The translations under genes and the position numbers were made by a program. Source: Alteromonas gilva (GTDB lineage Bacteria; Pseudomonadota; Gammaproteobacteria; Enterobacterales; Alteromonadaceae). From it: DNA of 64,000 bases. The notes below the pieces were generated by a model. The model saw only the letters and a list, made by a program, of their open reading frames with translations. It was not told the DNA's origin and did not search any database. Where the stretch lies: positions 1,860,001 through 1,924,000 of the forward strand of contig NZ_JAQQXP010000001.1 of the NCBI RefSeq assembly GCF_028595265.1, given 5' to 3'. Positions 1 through 8,804 of this stretch are shown here, piece by piece; the first letter of the stretch is position 1, and each line of letters begins with the position of its first letter.

Positions 1-1278
1 CACATCGTGCCGGTGGGCGCAGGGCAGGTAGAGTTTACGATAGAAGATACCGGCATTGGCATGACCGGGGAACAATGCGCAACCGTGTTCGATCCCTTTG
101 CCCAGGCCGACGCCTCAATGTCGCGCCGATTTGGCGGTACAGGCCTTGGCACAACCATTAGTAAACAACTGGTCGAACTGATGGGCGGCACTATCAGTGT
201 TAAAAGTCAGCCAGCAAAAGGTACGCAGTTTACCTTCAGGTTGCCGTTGACACCCATTGATAATGTTAAGCACCTTAAAACCAACAAGGCGATACAACTG
301 CCACCGCTGCGTATTCTTATTGTTGACGATATCGAACAAAATATTGAATTGCTTAATTTATTGCTACATCGCGCAGGCCATCAGGTTGCCACTGCCAGAG
401 ACGGTCAGCAGGCGCTCGATGCCATGACGCAGCAGGATTTTGATGTGGTATTGATGGATTTACAAATGCCTGTGATGGATGGGCTCTCTGCGGCTCGAAA
501 ACGTCGCGAGTATGAACGCAGACACGGTTTGAAGGCACTGCCGATCATTGCGTTAACGGCCAGTGTATTAGCGCAGGACAAAAAATCAGCCACTGCCGCC
601 GGTATGGAAGGTTTTGCCAACAAGCCCATCGACTTTCCGGTACTTTGTCATGAAATAGCCCGCGTACTGGGCATTCACGGGAGTGCACTGACGGCGCGGC
701 ACGAGCGCGCAGAAGACGTGCTCATAGACTGGTCGCGTGGCGAGAGCTTATGGGGCAGTAAGCATAAGTTAAGCAAAGAAATTCATCGTTTCGTTGACGA
801 TTTTCGCGCCGCTGAACGCAGTTTTGTTAGGTTAAATGAGAATGAAGATTTTGCCGGGCTTAACGCGCTTGCCCATCGTTTTAAAGGCGTTGCGGGCAAC
901 CTCGGGCTGATTCAAATTATGCGCAGGCTAAGACAAATTGAAATAAACTGCGCAGACAGGCTGAGCGCAACGCCGTTGATAACCGACTTGTTTGCATTGT
1001 TGCCAGCAGTGCAAGATGCGCTCAGTGAGCAGCAGCAAACTGAATTAATGCACTATATCAACGTAGACTCCAAACGCTTGCGAGAGCTGCTTGAAAACAT
1101 ATTAGTGTCGGTAAATAATAACCGTATCAACCAGGATGAACTCGATGCGCTGGCTGTATTTACCCAGAGTCACTACGCCGAGCCGGTACAAACCATACTC
1201 GATGCAATCGAAGATTTTGAGTTTGAACAGGCTGTCGCAGCCCTTAGCAAGCTTATAAATGAGTTAAGTGATAACTAA
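1..1278 (+). CDS. Hybrid sensor histidine kinase, C-terminal part (HATPase-REC-Hpt); cut by the left window edge
   Basis: The reading frame is open from base 1, so the N-terminal sensor and phospho-His domain lie outside the window. What remains starts in the ATPase domain (DTGIGM N-box, then a GGTGLG G-box near codon 45, unusually followed by TT rather than LT). Next is a receiver domain starting with ILIVDD near codon 104, with the phospho-acceptor Asp in LMDLQMP and the conserved Lys in NKPID. A C-terminal Hpt domain carries AHRFKGVAGNLG with His at about codon 292. The order fits a membrane-signal phosphorelay kinase that passes phosphate to a separate response regulator. The stop overlaps the start region of the HD-GYP regulator downstream, which is the natural partner. 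Domain calls are secure; the signal sensed is unknown. Confidence 0.93.
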   Translation, partial: HIVPVGAGQVEFTIEDTGIGMTGEQCATVFDPFAQADASMSRRFGGTGLGTTISKQLVELMGGTISVKSQPAKGTQFTFRLPLTPIDNVKHLKTNKAIQLPPLRILIVDDIEQNIELLNLLLHRAGHQVATARDGQQALDAMTQQDFDVVLMDLQMPVMDGLSAARKRREYERRHGLKALPIIALTASVLAQDKKSATAAGMEGFANKPIDFPVLCHEIARVLGIHGSALTARHERAEDVLIDWSRGESLWGSKHKLSKEIHRFVDDFRAAERSFVRLNENEDFAGLNALAHRFKGVAGNLGLIQIMRRLRQIEINCADRLSATPLITDLFALLPAVQDALSEQQQTELMHYINVDSKRLRELLENILVSVNNNRINQDELDALAVFTQSHYAEPVQTILDAIEDFEFEQAVAALSKLINELSDN

Positions 1279-1279
1279 C

Positions 1280-2272
1280 ATGCAGACACTAGCGCCGAAA
1301 CCCACACTGTTAATCGTTGACGATGAGTCGGCCAATCTACGGGTGCTTAAGCATATTCTCCATGATGACTATGTGCTGGCGTTTGCGAAAAGCGGCCCGG
1401 AGGCGTTAAGAGTTGCCGAGGCACAGCTACCGGATTTGATTTTGCTCGATGTGATGATGCCTGGCATGACCGGTTTTGATGTGTGTGAAAAGCTTAAAGC
1501 AAATGCGATTACCCGCGCCATTCCGGTGATTTTTGTTACCGCCCTGAGTGAAGACAACGATGAAGCGCAAGGTTTTGCCGTGGGCGCGGTTGACTACATT
1601 GCCAAGCCAATATCACCAGCCGTAGTGAGAGCCCGGGTTAATACGCACATTTCGTTAGTGCGAGCGGATGAATTAAAACGTACACGTTTACAGGTTGTGC
1701 AGCGGCTGGGAAGGGCGGCTGAATATAAAGACAACGAAACCGGCATGCACGTACTGCGCATGAGTCACTTTTCGAAGGTGCTGGCCCTGGCCTACGGATT
1801 TAATGAAGAGCAGGCCGAAACCCTGCTGCATGCAGCCCCCATGCACGATATCGGCAAAATTGGTATTCCGGACCACATCATGCTTAAACCGGGCAAACTC
1901 ACCACTGAAGAATTTGACGTTATGAAAACCCATCCGCTCATTGGCGCTGAAATTCTCGGTGAGGCCGACTCTGAATTGCTGCGGATAGCCAAGTCGGTAG
2001 CATTAACTCACCATGAAAAATGGGATGGCAGTGGATATCCCAAAGGTTTAAGCGGCACCGATATTCCAGTGGAAGGCAGAATTGTTGCGGTGGCCGATGT
2101 ATTTGACGCGCTGACCAGTAAACGGCCCTATAAAGAGGCCTGGACGGTTGAAAAGACCCTGGCGTTAATGAAGAGTGAAAGCGGCAAGCACTTTGAGCCT
2201 CGCTTAATCGAATTACTCGAGGAAAATCTCCCGCAGATCCTGGATATCAAGGAACGTTGGAAAGAAGATTAA
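1280..2272 (+). CDS. Response regulator with HD-GYP cyclic-di-GMP phosphodiesterase output (RpfG-like)
   Basis: About 330 residues. The N-terminal receiver has LLIVDDE, phospho-acceptor Asp near residue 57 (LILLDVMMPGM) and Lys in AKPIS. The C-terminal HD-GYP domain has the metal pair H189-D190 in MHDIGKIGI, the HHEKWDG motif and GYP near residue 252. These residues fit an active enzyme that hydrolyses cyclic-di-GMP. The ATG at 1280 lies two bases after the upstream stop; a GTG four codons earlier (1268) overlaps the kinase and is an alternative start. The tight arrangement implies co-transcription and phosphotransfer from the upstream hybrid kinase. No terminator is evident after the stop. 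Confidence 0.93.
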   Translation: MQTLAPKPTLLIVDDESANLRVLKHILHDDYVLAFAKSGPEALRVAEAQLPDLILLDVMMPGMTGFDVCEKLKANAITRAIPVIFVTALSEDNDEAQGFAVGAVDYIAKPISPAVVRARVNTHISLVRADELKRTRLQVVQRLGRAAEYKDNETGMHVLRMSHFSKVLALAYGFNEEQAETLLHAAPMHDIGKIGIPDHIMLKPGKLTTEEFDVMKTHPLIGAEILGEADSELLRIAKSVALTHHEKWDGSGYPKGLSGTDIPVEGRIVAVADVFDALTSKRPYKEAWTVEKTLALMKSESGKHFEPRLIELLEENLPQILDIKERWKED

Positions 2273-2309
2273 ATAATCGTGACAAATAGCCTGTTATGCG
2301 CTTTGCCGG

Positions 2310-2338
2310 TTGCTATATAAATCGTCACACAGTATACT
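2310..2338 (+). promoter_or_regulatory. Sigma-70 promoter ahead of the rimP operon
   Basis: TTGCTA at 2310-2315 and TATACT at 2333-2338 are separated by exactly 17 bp, a near-consensus sigma-70 promoter. Transcription would start near 2345, about 250 bases before rimP. It is the only good promoter seen between the HD-GYP gene and rimP. In many gammaproteobacteria this position is occupied by an initiator tRNA gene ahead of rimP; I see no tRNA here. Confidence 0.65.
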
Positions 2339-2478
2339 ACGCAGCAGTTTTTGGCTATCTGCCCTAGCTATTGCAGTATTATGCTTAGCAAATGCCGATG
2401 CCTTGCTGGTTATTTTTACTTTTGTTAAGTGTTAATAACCTTGCCTTATAGGGGCAGAAGGGACCGAATTTGATTGCC

Positions 2479-2507
2479 AAAAGCCCCGTTTCATCGGGGC
2501 TTTTTGT
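2479..2507 (+). terminator. Terminator-like hairpin in the rimP leader
   Basis: A GC-rich stem of six pairs (GCCCCG at 2483-2488 with CGGGGC at 2495-2500, six-base loop) is followed by TTTTTG and preceded by AAAA. This is a classic intrinsic terminator, placed about 160 bases after the promoter at 2310 and before rimP. Transcripts must read through it to express the operon, or a short RNA of roughly 160 nt ends here. Confidence 0.75.
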
Positions 2508-2529
2508 TAACTAGGTCTCACGCACAAGT

Positions 2530-2574
2530 GATACCGCATGTGGTATCAGTATATTGGGCATTATGCCCTTTTTT
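2530..2574 (+). promoter_or_regulatory. Two further hairpins before rimP, the second followed by a T-run
   Basis: GATACC (2530-2535) pairs with GGTATC (2542-2547). Then GGGCA (2556-2560) pairs with TGCCC (2564-2568), followed by six T (2569-2574). The second hairpin ends eight bases before the rimP Shine-Dalgarno. With the hairpin at 2479 this gives a leader with two potential termination points ahead of an operon that encodes NusA itself. Confidence 0.5.
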
Positions 2575-2592
2575 CGTTTTTGGAGGTTTGGA

Positions 2593-3051
2593 TTGTCGAA
2601 GCTTGAGCAACGTTTAACCGAAATGTTGAATCCGGCGGTAGAAGCATTGGGATTTGAATTGCTGGGGGTGGAATTTGTCCGCGCCGGTAAGCATTCGATC
2701 CTACGGGTTTACATTGATCATGAAAATGGCATCAACGTAGATGATTGTGCAGATGTTAGTTCTCAGGTTAGTGCGGTTCTCGATGTCGAAGATCCAATCA
2801 ATACTGAATACAACTTAGAAGTCTCGTCACCAGGTATGGACCGGCCGCTCTTTAAAGAGTCGCATTATGCCCTGGTGGTAGGCGAAACCGTCGCTGTCAG
2901 AATGGCATTGCCGTTGGATAACCGACGCAATTTCAAGGGGAAATTACTGGCGTGTGAAAATGGCACGTTAACAATCGAGGTCGATGGCGAGCAGTTCTCT
3001 CTGCCTGTCAGTGGTATCGAAAAAGGTAATTTAGTTCCAACATTCGAATAA
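2593..3051 (+). CDS. rimP: Ribosome maturation factor RimP
   Basis: The 152-residue product matches the RimP family over its full length, including the hallmark stretches INVDDCADVS, VSAVLDVEDPI and LEVSSPGMDRPLF. RimP binds the 30S subunit during assembly. I chose the TTG at 2593 because it follows GGAGG (2582-2586) by six bases and gives the family's usual N-terminus, SKLEQ. The in-frame ATG at 2554 would add 13 residues encoded across a terminator-like hairpin. It is the first gene of the rimP-nusA-infB-rbfA-truB-rpsO cluster. Confidence 0.95.
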   Translation: MSKLEQRLTEMLNPAVEALGFELLGVEFVRAGKHSILRVYIDHENGINVDDCADVSSQVSAVLDVEDPINTEYNLEVSSPGMDRPLFKESHYALVVGETVAVRMALPLDNRRNFKGKLLACENGTLTIEVDGEQFSLPVSGIEKGNLVPTFE

Positions 3052-3099
3052 TACGGAAGAGATCTGCATGCTCAGCAGCATGCAACCAGTGAGGCAAAA

Positions 3100-4593
3100 A
3101 TGAATAAAGAAATTTTGTTAGTGGCAGAAGCCGTTTCTAATGAAAAACAAGTGCCAAGAGAAAAGATTTTTGAGGCGTTAGAATTTGCCATTGCAAGTGC
3201 CACGAAAAAGAAAAACGAAGGCGAAATAGAAGTACGTGTCAGCATTAACCGCGAAACGGGTGATTTTGACACTTTCCGCCGTTGGTTGGTGATTCCTGAT
3301 GATCAAGAACAAGAAAACCCGTTTGCGGAATTAACCATTTCGGCGGCACAAATTGATGAGCCGGATATTGCAGTGGGTGACTACGTAGAAGAACAGATTG
3401 AGTCAATCAAGTTTGACCGTATTACCACGCAAACGGCTAAGCAGGTCATTGTGCAAAAAGTGCGTGAAGCAGAACGTGCACAAATGGTCGCTGAGTATGA
3501 AGACCGGGTTGGTGAACTCGTCACCGGTACGGTTAAAAAAGTCAACCGCGATAACATTATTATTGATTTAGGTAACAACGCCGAGGGCGTTATTTATCGT
3601 GATGATATGCTACCGCGTGAAACTTTCCGTCCGGGTGATCGGGTGCGCGGATTACTTTATGTTATTCGTCCTGAAGCGCGCGGTGCGCAACTATTTGTTA
3701 GCCGTACACACCCAGAAATGCTGGTTGAGTTATTCCGCTTAGAAGTACCGGAAATTGCCGAAGAAACGCTGGAAATCAAGTCTGCGGCCCGCGATCCGGG
3801 TTCACGCGCTAAGATTGCGGTGAAGACTAACGACCGACGTTTAGATCCGGTTGGTGCTTGCGTTGGCATGCGTGGTTCACGGGTACAGGCCGTATCAGGT
3901 GAACTGGGCGGCGAAAGAGTCGATATTGTACTGTGGGATGAAAACCCGGCACAGTTTGTTATCAATGCAATGGCGCCTGCAGAGGTTGCTTCGATTGTTG
4001 TTGATGAAGACAGCCACACCATGGAAGTGGCAGTAGAAGCCGATAACCTGGCTCAGGCTATCGGTCGAAGCGGTCAAAATGTTCGTCTGGCAAGTCAGTT
4101 GACTGGCTGGGAACTGAATGTAATGACCATTGATGATTTGAACCAGAAACACCAGGCTGAAAACGAAAGAGTGCTGGCCGTGTTTGTTAACGGCTTAGAC
4201 ATTGATGAAGATTTTGCCTCAGTGTTGGTTGAAGAAGGCTTTACTTCACTTGAGGAAGTAGCCTACGTACCGGTCAGTGAGTTACTGGCCGTTGAAGGAC
4301 TCGACGAAGACACCGTTGAAGAATTACGTAACCGCGCACGTGCAGCATTAACGACCCAGGCATTAGCCAATGAGGAGTCGCTTGAGAGCTCAGAACCTAA
4401 AGAAGAGTTGTTAAGCCTCGAAGGTATGGACAAGCACCTGGCATATGTTCTGGCAAGCAGAGGTATTATCGATTTAGAGTCGCTGGCTGAACAGGGCACC
4501 GATGATATCAGTGATATAGAAGGACTAGACGAAACCAAAGCCGGTGAATTCATTATGGCTGCACGTAATAAAGTCTGGTTCAACGAAGAATAA
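3100..4593 (+). CDS. nusA: Transcription termination/antitermination factor NusA
   Basis: The 497-residue product has the typical NusA order: N-terminal RNA-polymerase-binding domain (about 1-130), S1 domain (about 134-200, TGTVKKVNRDNIIIDLG), two KH domains (about 230-345, including GACVGMRGSRVQAV and AIGRSGQNVRLASQLTGW) and two C-terminal acidic repeats (about 360-425 and 435-497). The length matches enterobacterial NusA. It controls RNA polymerase pausing and termination, and in E. coli feeds back on its own operon leader. It starts 48 bases after rimP and is followed closely by infB. Confidence 0.97.
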   Translation: MNKEILLVAEAVSNEKQVPREKIFEALEFAIASATKKKNEGEIEVRVSINRETGDFDTFRRWLVIPDDQEQENPFAELTISAAQIDEPDIAVGDYVEEQIESIKFDRITTQTAKQVIVQKVREAERAQMVAEYEDRVGELVTGTVKKVNRDNIIIDLGNNAEGVIYRDDMLPRETFRPGDRVRGLLYVIRPEARGAQLFVSRTHPEMLVELFRLEVPEIAEETLEIKSAARDPGSRAKIAVKTNDRRLDPVGACVGMRGSRVQAVSGELGGERVDIVLWDENPAQFVINAMAPAEVASIVVDEDSHTMEVAVEADNLAQAIGRSGQNVRLASQLTGWELNVMTIDDLNQKHQAENERVLAVFVNGLDIDEDFASVLVEEGFTSLEEVAYVPVSELLAVEGLDEDTVEELRNRARAALTTQALANEESLESSEPKEELLSLEGMDKHLAYVLASRGIIDLESLAEQGTDDISDIEGLDETKAGEFIMAARNKVWFNEE

Positions 4594-4617
4594 GGTCGAC
4601 AAGGGGAAAAACGCGTA

Positions 4618-7227
4618 ATGGCAGATGTATCCATTGAAAAACTCGCCAGTGATATCGGGACTAGCGTTGACCGGTTAGTGAGTCAGTTTAGTGATGCCGG
4701 CATTAAAAAAGCCGCCGGTGAAAATGTGACTGAAGATGAGAAACGCAAATTATTGGACCACCTGAGCAAACAGCACGGTGGTACAACCGGGGGTGAACCT
4801 ACAAAAATGACGCTGCAGCGTAAAACGACCAGCACATTGAATTTAGGTAAATCCAAAGCAGTAAAAGTTGAAGTGCGTAAAAAGCGTACTTACGTTAAAC
4901 GGACTGATATTGAAGAACAGCGTTTAGCTGAAGAAGAAGCAAAACGCCAGGCCGAAGAAGCTCGTATCAAACGTGAAGCTGAAGAGCGTGCCGCAGAAGA
5001 GGCGCGTAAAGCCGCTGAAGAAAAGGCCCGTAAAGCAGCCGAGTCGCGTAAAGCCGCTGAAGAAGAAAAAGCGCGTCGTGCCGAAAAAGCCAAACAAGAA
5101 GCCGCAGCGCGTCAGGAAGCAGAGTCTGAACTGACTGACGAAGAAAGAAAAGAGCAGGAAGCTGCACGTCAGGAAGAAGAACGTTTACGCAAGCAGCAGG
5201 AAGAAGAAGCGCAGCGCAAACTGGAAGAAGATGCTAAGAAAGCCGCTGAAGAAGCCCGTAAATTAGCGGAAGAAAACGAGCGTCGCTGGAAAGAAGAAGA
5301 AGAAAAACGCCGTAAAGCCGAAGCCGAAGAAGTGCACATGCACTCTAACCGCTACGCGCAGGAAGCCGAAGATATCGAAGATATGCAGGTTGAGCGTTCT
5401 TCACGACGTCGTAAGAAGCCGAAGAAAAACGCCAGCGAAAGCCTTAAGCAAGGCTTTAATAAGCCGGCAGCCCCGGTTGAACGGGTGGTTAAAATTGGCG
5501 AGACCATCACCGTAGGTGAATTGGCAAGCCGTTTGGCCATTAAGGTTCAGGAAGTCATTAAAGCTATGATGAAAATGGGTGAGATGGCAACCATTAATCA
5601 GGTGCTTGACCAGGATACCGCTGTGCTGGTGGTTGAAGAAATGGGTCATAAGTTTGAACTGGTTAACGATAACGCGTTGGAAGACGAGTTATTAGCAGAT
5701 TCAGGCACCGGTGAAAAAACCGGCCGTGCACCTGTAGTAACCATCATGGGTCACGTTGACCATGGTAAAACCTCGCTGCTTGATTACATTCGTCGTGCCA
5801 AGGTTGCCGATGGCGAAGCCGGTGGTATTACCCAGCATATCGGTGCCTACAGCGTAGAAACCGACACTGGCAGAATTACCTTCCTGGATACGCCGGGACA
5901 CGCCGCCTTTACCGCGATGCGTGCACGTGGTGCTACCGCAACGGATATCGTTGTATTAGTGGTTGCCGCCGACGATGGTGTGATGCCGCAAACCAAGGAA
6001 GCGGTGCAACACAGCCGCGCTGCGGGTGTGCCGTTGATCATTGCGGTTAACAAGATGGACAAAGAAAGTGCTGATCCGGATCGGGTTAAAACCGAACTGT
6101 CACAACTGGAAGTTATTTCAGAAGAGTGGGGCGGTGAGCACCAGTTCGTTAATGTTTCGGCGAAAACCGGTATGGGTGTGGATGAGCTGCTTGAAGCCAT
6201 TTCATTGCAAGCCGAAGTGCTTGATTTGCAAGCCACGCCTAAAGGTCCTGGTCGCGGTATCGTTATCGAATCGCGTCTGGATAAAGGCCGTGGTCCGGTT
6301 GCTACAGTACTCGTGCAGGAAGGTGAGGTGAAAGCCGGTGATATCTTACTGTGCGGTGAAGAATACGGACGTGTTCGGGCAATGCGTGATGAAAATGGCC
6401 AGGATGTCAAACTGGCAGGTCCGTCAACGCCAGTGGAAGTACTTGGTCTGTCAGGTGTGCCTGTGGCCGGTGAAGACGCGCTGGTGGTGAAAGACGAACG
6501 TAAAGCCAGAGAAGCCGCTGGCAAACGTCATCAGAAGAAGCGTGAGCTTAAACTGGCACGTCAGCAAAAGGCTAAACTGGAAAACATGTTTGCCAACATG
6601 GAAGCCGGTGATGTGAGCGATTTGAATATCGTGCTTAAAGCCGACGTACAGGGTTCTGTTGAAGCCATCTCTGAGTCACTGACCAAACTGTCTACCAGTG
6701 AAGTAAAAGTGAACATCGTGGGTAGCGGAGTCGGCGGTATTACGGAAACTGATGCCAGTCTGGCAGCAGCGTCCAGCGCCATTGTGGTTGGCTTCAACGT
6801 GCGTGCCGATGCAACTGCGCGTCGCGTCATTGAGTCTGAAGAAATCGACCTACGCTACTACAGCGTTATTTACGACCTGATTGACGAAGTGAAAGCGGCT
6901 ATGAGCGGTATGCTTGCCCCTGAATTCAAACAGGAAATCATGGGTCTTGCTGAAGTACGTGATGTCTTTAAGTCGCCTAAGATTGGCGCAATCGCCGGTT
7001 GTATGGTTACCGAAGGCATTGTGAAGCGTAGCAATCCAATCCGTGTACTGCGTGAAAACGTGGTTATTTACGAAGGTGAGTTAGAATCACTGCGTCGCTT
7101 TAAAGACGACGTACAGGAAGTTCGTAACGGTATGGAATGTGGTATCGGTGTTAAAAACTACAACGATGTAAAAGTGGGTGACCAAATCGAGGTCTTCCAA
7201 ATTGTTGAAGTAAAACGCGAAATCTAA
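4618..7227 (+). CDS. infB: Translation initiation factor IF-2
   Basis: The 869-residue product starts with an IF2_N-type domain. A long Lys/Glu/Ala/Arg-rich helix follows (about 95-250), then the GTPase core: G1 GHVDHGKT at 378, G3 DTPGH at 424, G4 NKMD at 478 and G5 SAK. The beta-barrel and initiator-tRNA-binding C-terminal domains complete the normal IF2 architecture. IF2 brings fMet-tRNA to the 30S subunit and promotes subunit joining. The ATG at 4618 follows an AGGGGAA Shine-Dalgarno-like stretch. A shorter internal-start form (IF2-beta in E. coli) may exist but cannot be assigned from sequence. Confidence 0.97.
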   Translation: MADVSIEKLASDIGTSVDRLVSQFSDAGIKKAAGENVTEDEKRKLLDHLSKQHGGTTGGEPTKMTLQRKTTSTLNLGKSKAVKVEVRKKRTYVKRTDIEEQRLAEEEAKRQAEEARIKREAEERAAEEARKAAEEKARKAAESRKAAEEEKARRAEKAKQEAAARQEAESELTDEERKEQEAARQEEERLRKQQEEEAQRKLEEDAKKAAEEARKLAEENERRWKEEEEKRRKAEAEEVHMHSNRYAQEAEDIEDMQVERSSRRRKKPKKNASESLKQGFNKPAAPVERVVKIGETITVGELASRLAIKVQEVIKAMMKMGEMATINQVLDQDTAVLVVEEMGHKFELVNDNALEDELLADSGTGEKTGRAPVVTIMGHVDHGKTSLLDYIRRAKVADGEAGGITQHIGAYSVETDTGRITFLDTPGHAAFTAMRARGATATDIVVLVVAADDGVMPQTKEAVQHSRAAGVPLIIAVNKMDKESADPDRVKTELSQLEVISEEWGGEHQFVNVSAKTGMGVDELLEAISLQAEVLDLQATPKGPGRGIVIESRLDKGRGPVATVLVQEGEVKAGDILLCGEEYGRVRAMRDENGQDVKLAGPSTPVEVLGLSGVPVAGEDALVVKDERKAREAAGKRHQKKRELKLARQQKAKLENMFANMEAGDVSDLNIVLKADVQGSVEAISESLTKLSTSEVKVNIVGSGVGGITETDASLAAASSAIVVGFNVRADATARRVIESEEIDLRYYSVIYDLIDEVKAAMSGMLAPEFKQEIMGLAEVRDVFKSPKIGAIAGCMVTEGIVKRSNPIRVLRENVVIYEGELESLRRFKDDVQEVRNGMECGIGVKNYNDVKVGDQIEVFQIVEVKREI

Positions 7228-7250
7228 TTAACATAGATTAAGTAAAGACG

Positions 7251-7277
7251 GCGGGGGCTTTGTAGCCCCCGCTTTTG
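7251..7277 (+). terminator. GC-rich hairpin between infB and rbfA
   Basis: A perfect nine-pair stem (GCGGGGGCT at 7251-7259 with AGCCCCCGC at 7264-7272, loop TTGT) is followed by TTTTG. The T-run is short, so it is probably a partial terminator or RNA-stabilising hairpin that lowers rbfA-truB expression relative to infB. No separate promoter is obvious before rbfA. Confidence 0.6.
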
Positions 7278-7323
7278 TCTGTGCAGTTACCTGAAACAGG
7301 TAATAACAGAAAGGAGAGTAACT

Positions 7324-7722
7324 ATGGCTCGGGAATTTTCTCGGACTGATCGGGTTGCCCAGCAAATCCACAAAGAAGTGGCCAGCTTGCTGCAAAATGA
7401 ATATAAACACCGGGTGGGTGACATGCCGTTGCTGACCATTTCAGGTGTCGAAGTGTCACGGGATCTGGCGCATGCCAAGATTTTTGTCACTATTTACGAT
7501 AACGACGAAACTGTCGCTAAAGCACAAATGAAACAACTGGCTGAATATGCTGGCTTTTTGCGAGGCTTACTGGCTAAACGCGTACGTATGCGAGCAGTAC
7601 CGCAACTGCACTTTTTTGCCGATAATTCGATTACCGAAGGCATACGTATTTCTAACCTGGTCAGTGAAACCATTGCCCGTGACAAAGCGCGTACGAATAA
7701 CACTGACGACGAACAGGAATAA
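7324..7722 (+). CDS. rbfA: 30S ribosome-binding factor RbfA
   Basis: The 132-residue product has the RbfA features RVAQQIHKEVASLLQ, the KH-like core with VSRDLAHAKIFVT, and the LRGLLAKRVRMRAVPQLHFFAD stretch near the C-terminal half. RbfA acts in late 16S rRNA 5'-end maturation and in cold adaptation. AAGGAGAG precedes the ATG by five bases. It lies six bases from truB, so the two are probably translated from one message. Confidence 0.96.
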   Translation: MAREFSRTDRVAQQIHKEVASLLQNEYKHRVGDMPLLTISGVEVSRDLAHAKIFVTIYDNDETVAKAQMKQLAEYAGFLRGLLAKRVRMRAVPQLHFFADNSITEGIRISNLVSETIARDKARTNNTDDEQE

Positions 7723-7728
7723 CAGATA

Positions 7729-8706
7729 ATGGCTAGAAAGCGCAAAGGCCGTGCAGTTAACGGCATTGTGTTAATCGATAAACCGTTAGGTGGCTCGTCT
7801 AATCAAATCTTACAAAAAGTACGCTGGATATATCAGGCACAAAAAGCCGGTCATACCGGCGCCCTGGACCCGCTGGCGACGGGGATGCTTCCGGTCTGCT
7901 TAGGCGAAGCAACCAAGTTTTCCCAGTTCTTGCTCGATGCTGATAAAGAATATGAAGTGACTGCCCGGTTAGGTATTCGTACCACGACATCCGATGCCGA
8001 CGGTGAAGTGGTGGCTGAGAAACCCGTAGAGGTCTCCGATACCGACGTACGTGAAGCCTGTTTGTCATTTTTGGGTGAGAGCAAGCAGATCCCGTCAATG
8101 TTTTCTGCATTAAAATATCAGGGCAAGCCGCTTTATTTTTATGCCCGCCAGGGCATAGAGGTACCGCGGGAAGCGCGTGATATTACGATTTTTGCGCTGG
8201 AAATTACCCGCATAGCGCTGCCCGATGTTGATATGCGCGTGCACTGTAGCAAGGGCACCTATATACGCTCACTGGTTGATGATATTGGTCAAAAGCTTGG
8301 GTGTGGTGCCTATGTTACGCGCTTACACCGAACCAAAGTAGCAGACTACCCAACCGCGAATATGATCAGTGTTGATGAGTTGGAAGCGATGGTTGATCCA
8401 GACCCTGAAAACCGTGAGTTTGCAGCAATTGATGGGTTACTGTTGCCGATGGATACCGCGGTAAAATCGCTACCCTGCGTGGACATTGATACAGCTGAAA
8501 CCCACCGTTTTCAGCATGGTCAAAGTGTTACGCCACGCAGCACGGATGAGTTACAAGCCGGGCAAGTGTACCGGGTATATAACAGCGATGTTAGCCCGGC
8601 GCAGTTCTTAGGTGTCGGCGAGGGGCTTCGTGCACCGAAAGATCAAAAGCCGACGGGCGACCAGGTGTTTGTTGCACCGCGCCGCACAGTGGTCTATAAC
8701 GATTAA
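7729..8706 (+). CDS. truB: tRNA pseudouridine-55 synthase TruB
   Basis: The 325-residue product contains the TruB catalytic motif HTGALDPLATGMLPVCLGEATK, with the catalytic Asp at residue 47. The GTYIRSLVDDIG motif and a C-terminal PUA-like region follow. It converts U55 of the tRNA T-loop to pseudouridine. Length and start (MARKRKGRAVNGIVLIDKP) are normal for the family. It follows rbfA by six bases. Confidence 0.97.
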   Translation: MARKRKGRAVNGIVLIDKPLGGSSNQILQKVRWIYQAQKAGHTGALDPLATGMLPVCLGEATKFSQFLLDADKEYEVTARLGIRTTTSDADGEVVAEKPVEVSDTDVREACLSFLGESKQIPSMFSALKYQGKPLYFYARQGIEVPREARDITIFALEITRIALPDVDMRVHCSKGTYIRSLVDDIGQKLGCGAYVTRLHRTKVADYPTANMISVDELEAMVDPDPENREFAAIDGLLLPMDTAVKSLPCVDIDTAETHRFQHGQSVTPRSTDELQAGQVYRVYNSDVSPAQFLGVGEGLRAPKDQKPTGDQVFVAPRRTVVYND

Positions 8707-8712
8707 TAGTGC

Positions 8713-8740
8713 TTGCACCTTACATCAGGCTACGTATAAT
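8713..8740 (+). promoter_or_regulatory. Strong sigma-70 promoter for rpsO
   Basis: TTGCAC at 8713-8718 and a perfect TATAAT at 8735-8740 are separated by 16 bp and lie immediately after the truB stop. Transcription would begin near 8747, leaving a leader of about 58 bases. A dedicated promoter here lets S15 be made independently of the upstream operon. Confidence 0.85.
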
Positions 8741-8804
8741 ACGCCACTTAGTTTTGTCTGACTGAATTAGTGATCGGTCGGGCAGTTTAAATCAGGAGAA
8801 ATAT

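Noticed and set aside
2381..2428. A 15-codon frame (MLSKCRCLAGYFYFC) in the rimP leader
   Set aside because: No ribosome binding site and no similarity to known leader peptides; probably chance.
2345..2507. 6S RNA, 4.5S RNA or tRNA gene ahead of rimP
   Set aside because: I compared the segment by eye with the known cores of these RNAs and found none of the conserved elements. A leader transcript is the safer reading.
4918..5340. Repetitive Glu/Ala/Lys/Arg codons in infB as a DNA repeat array
   Set aside because: The repetition is the normal charged helical region of IF2, not a separate repeat element.
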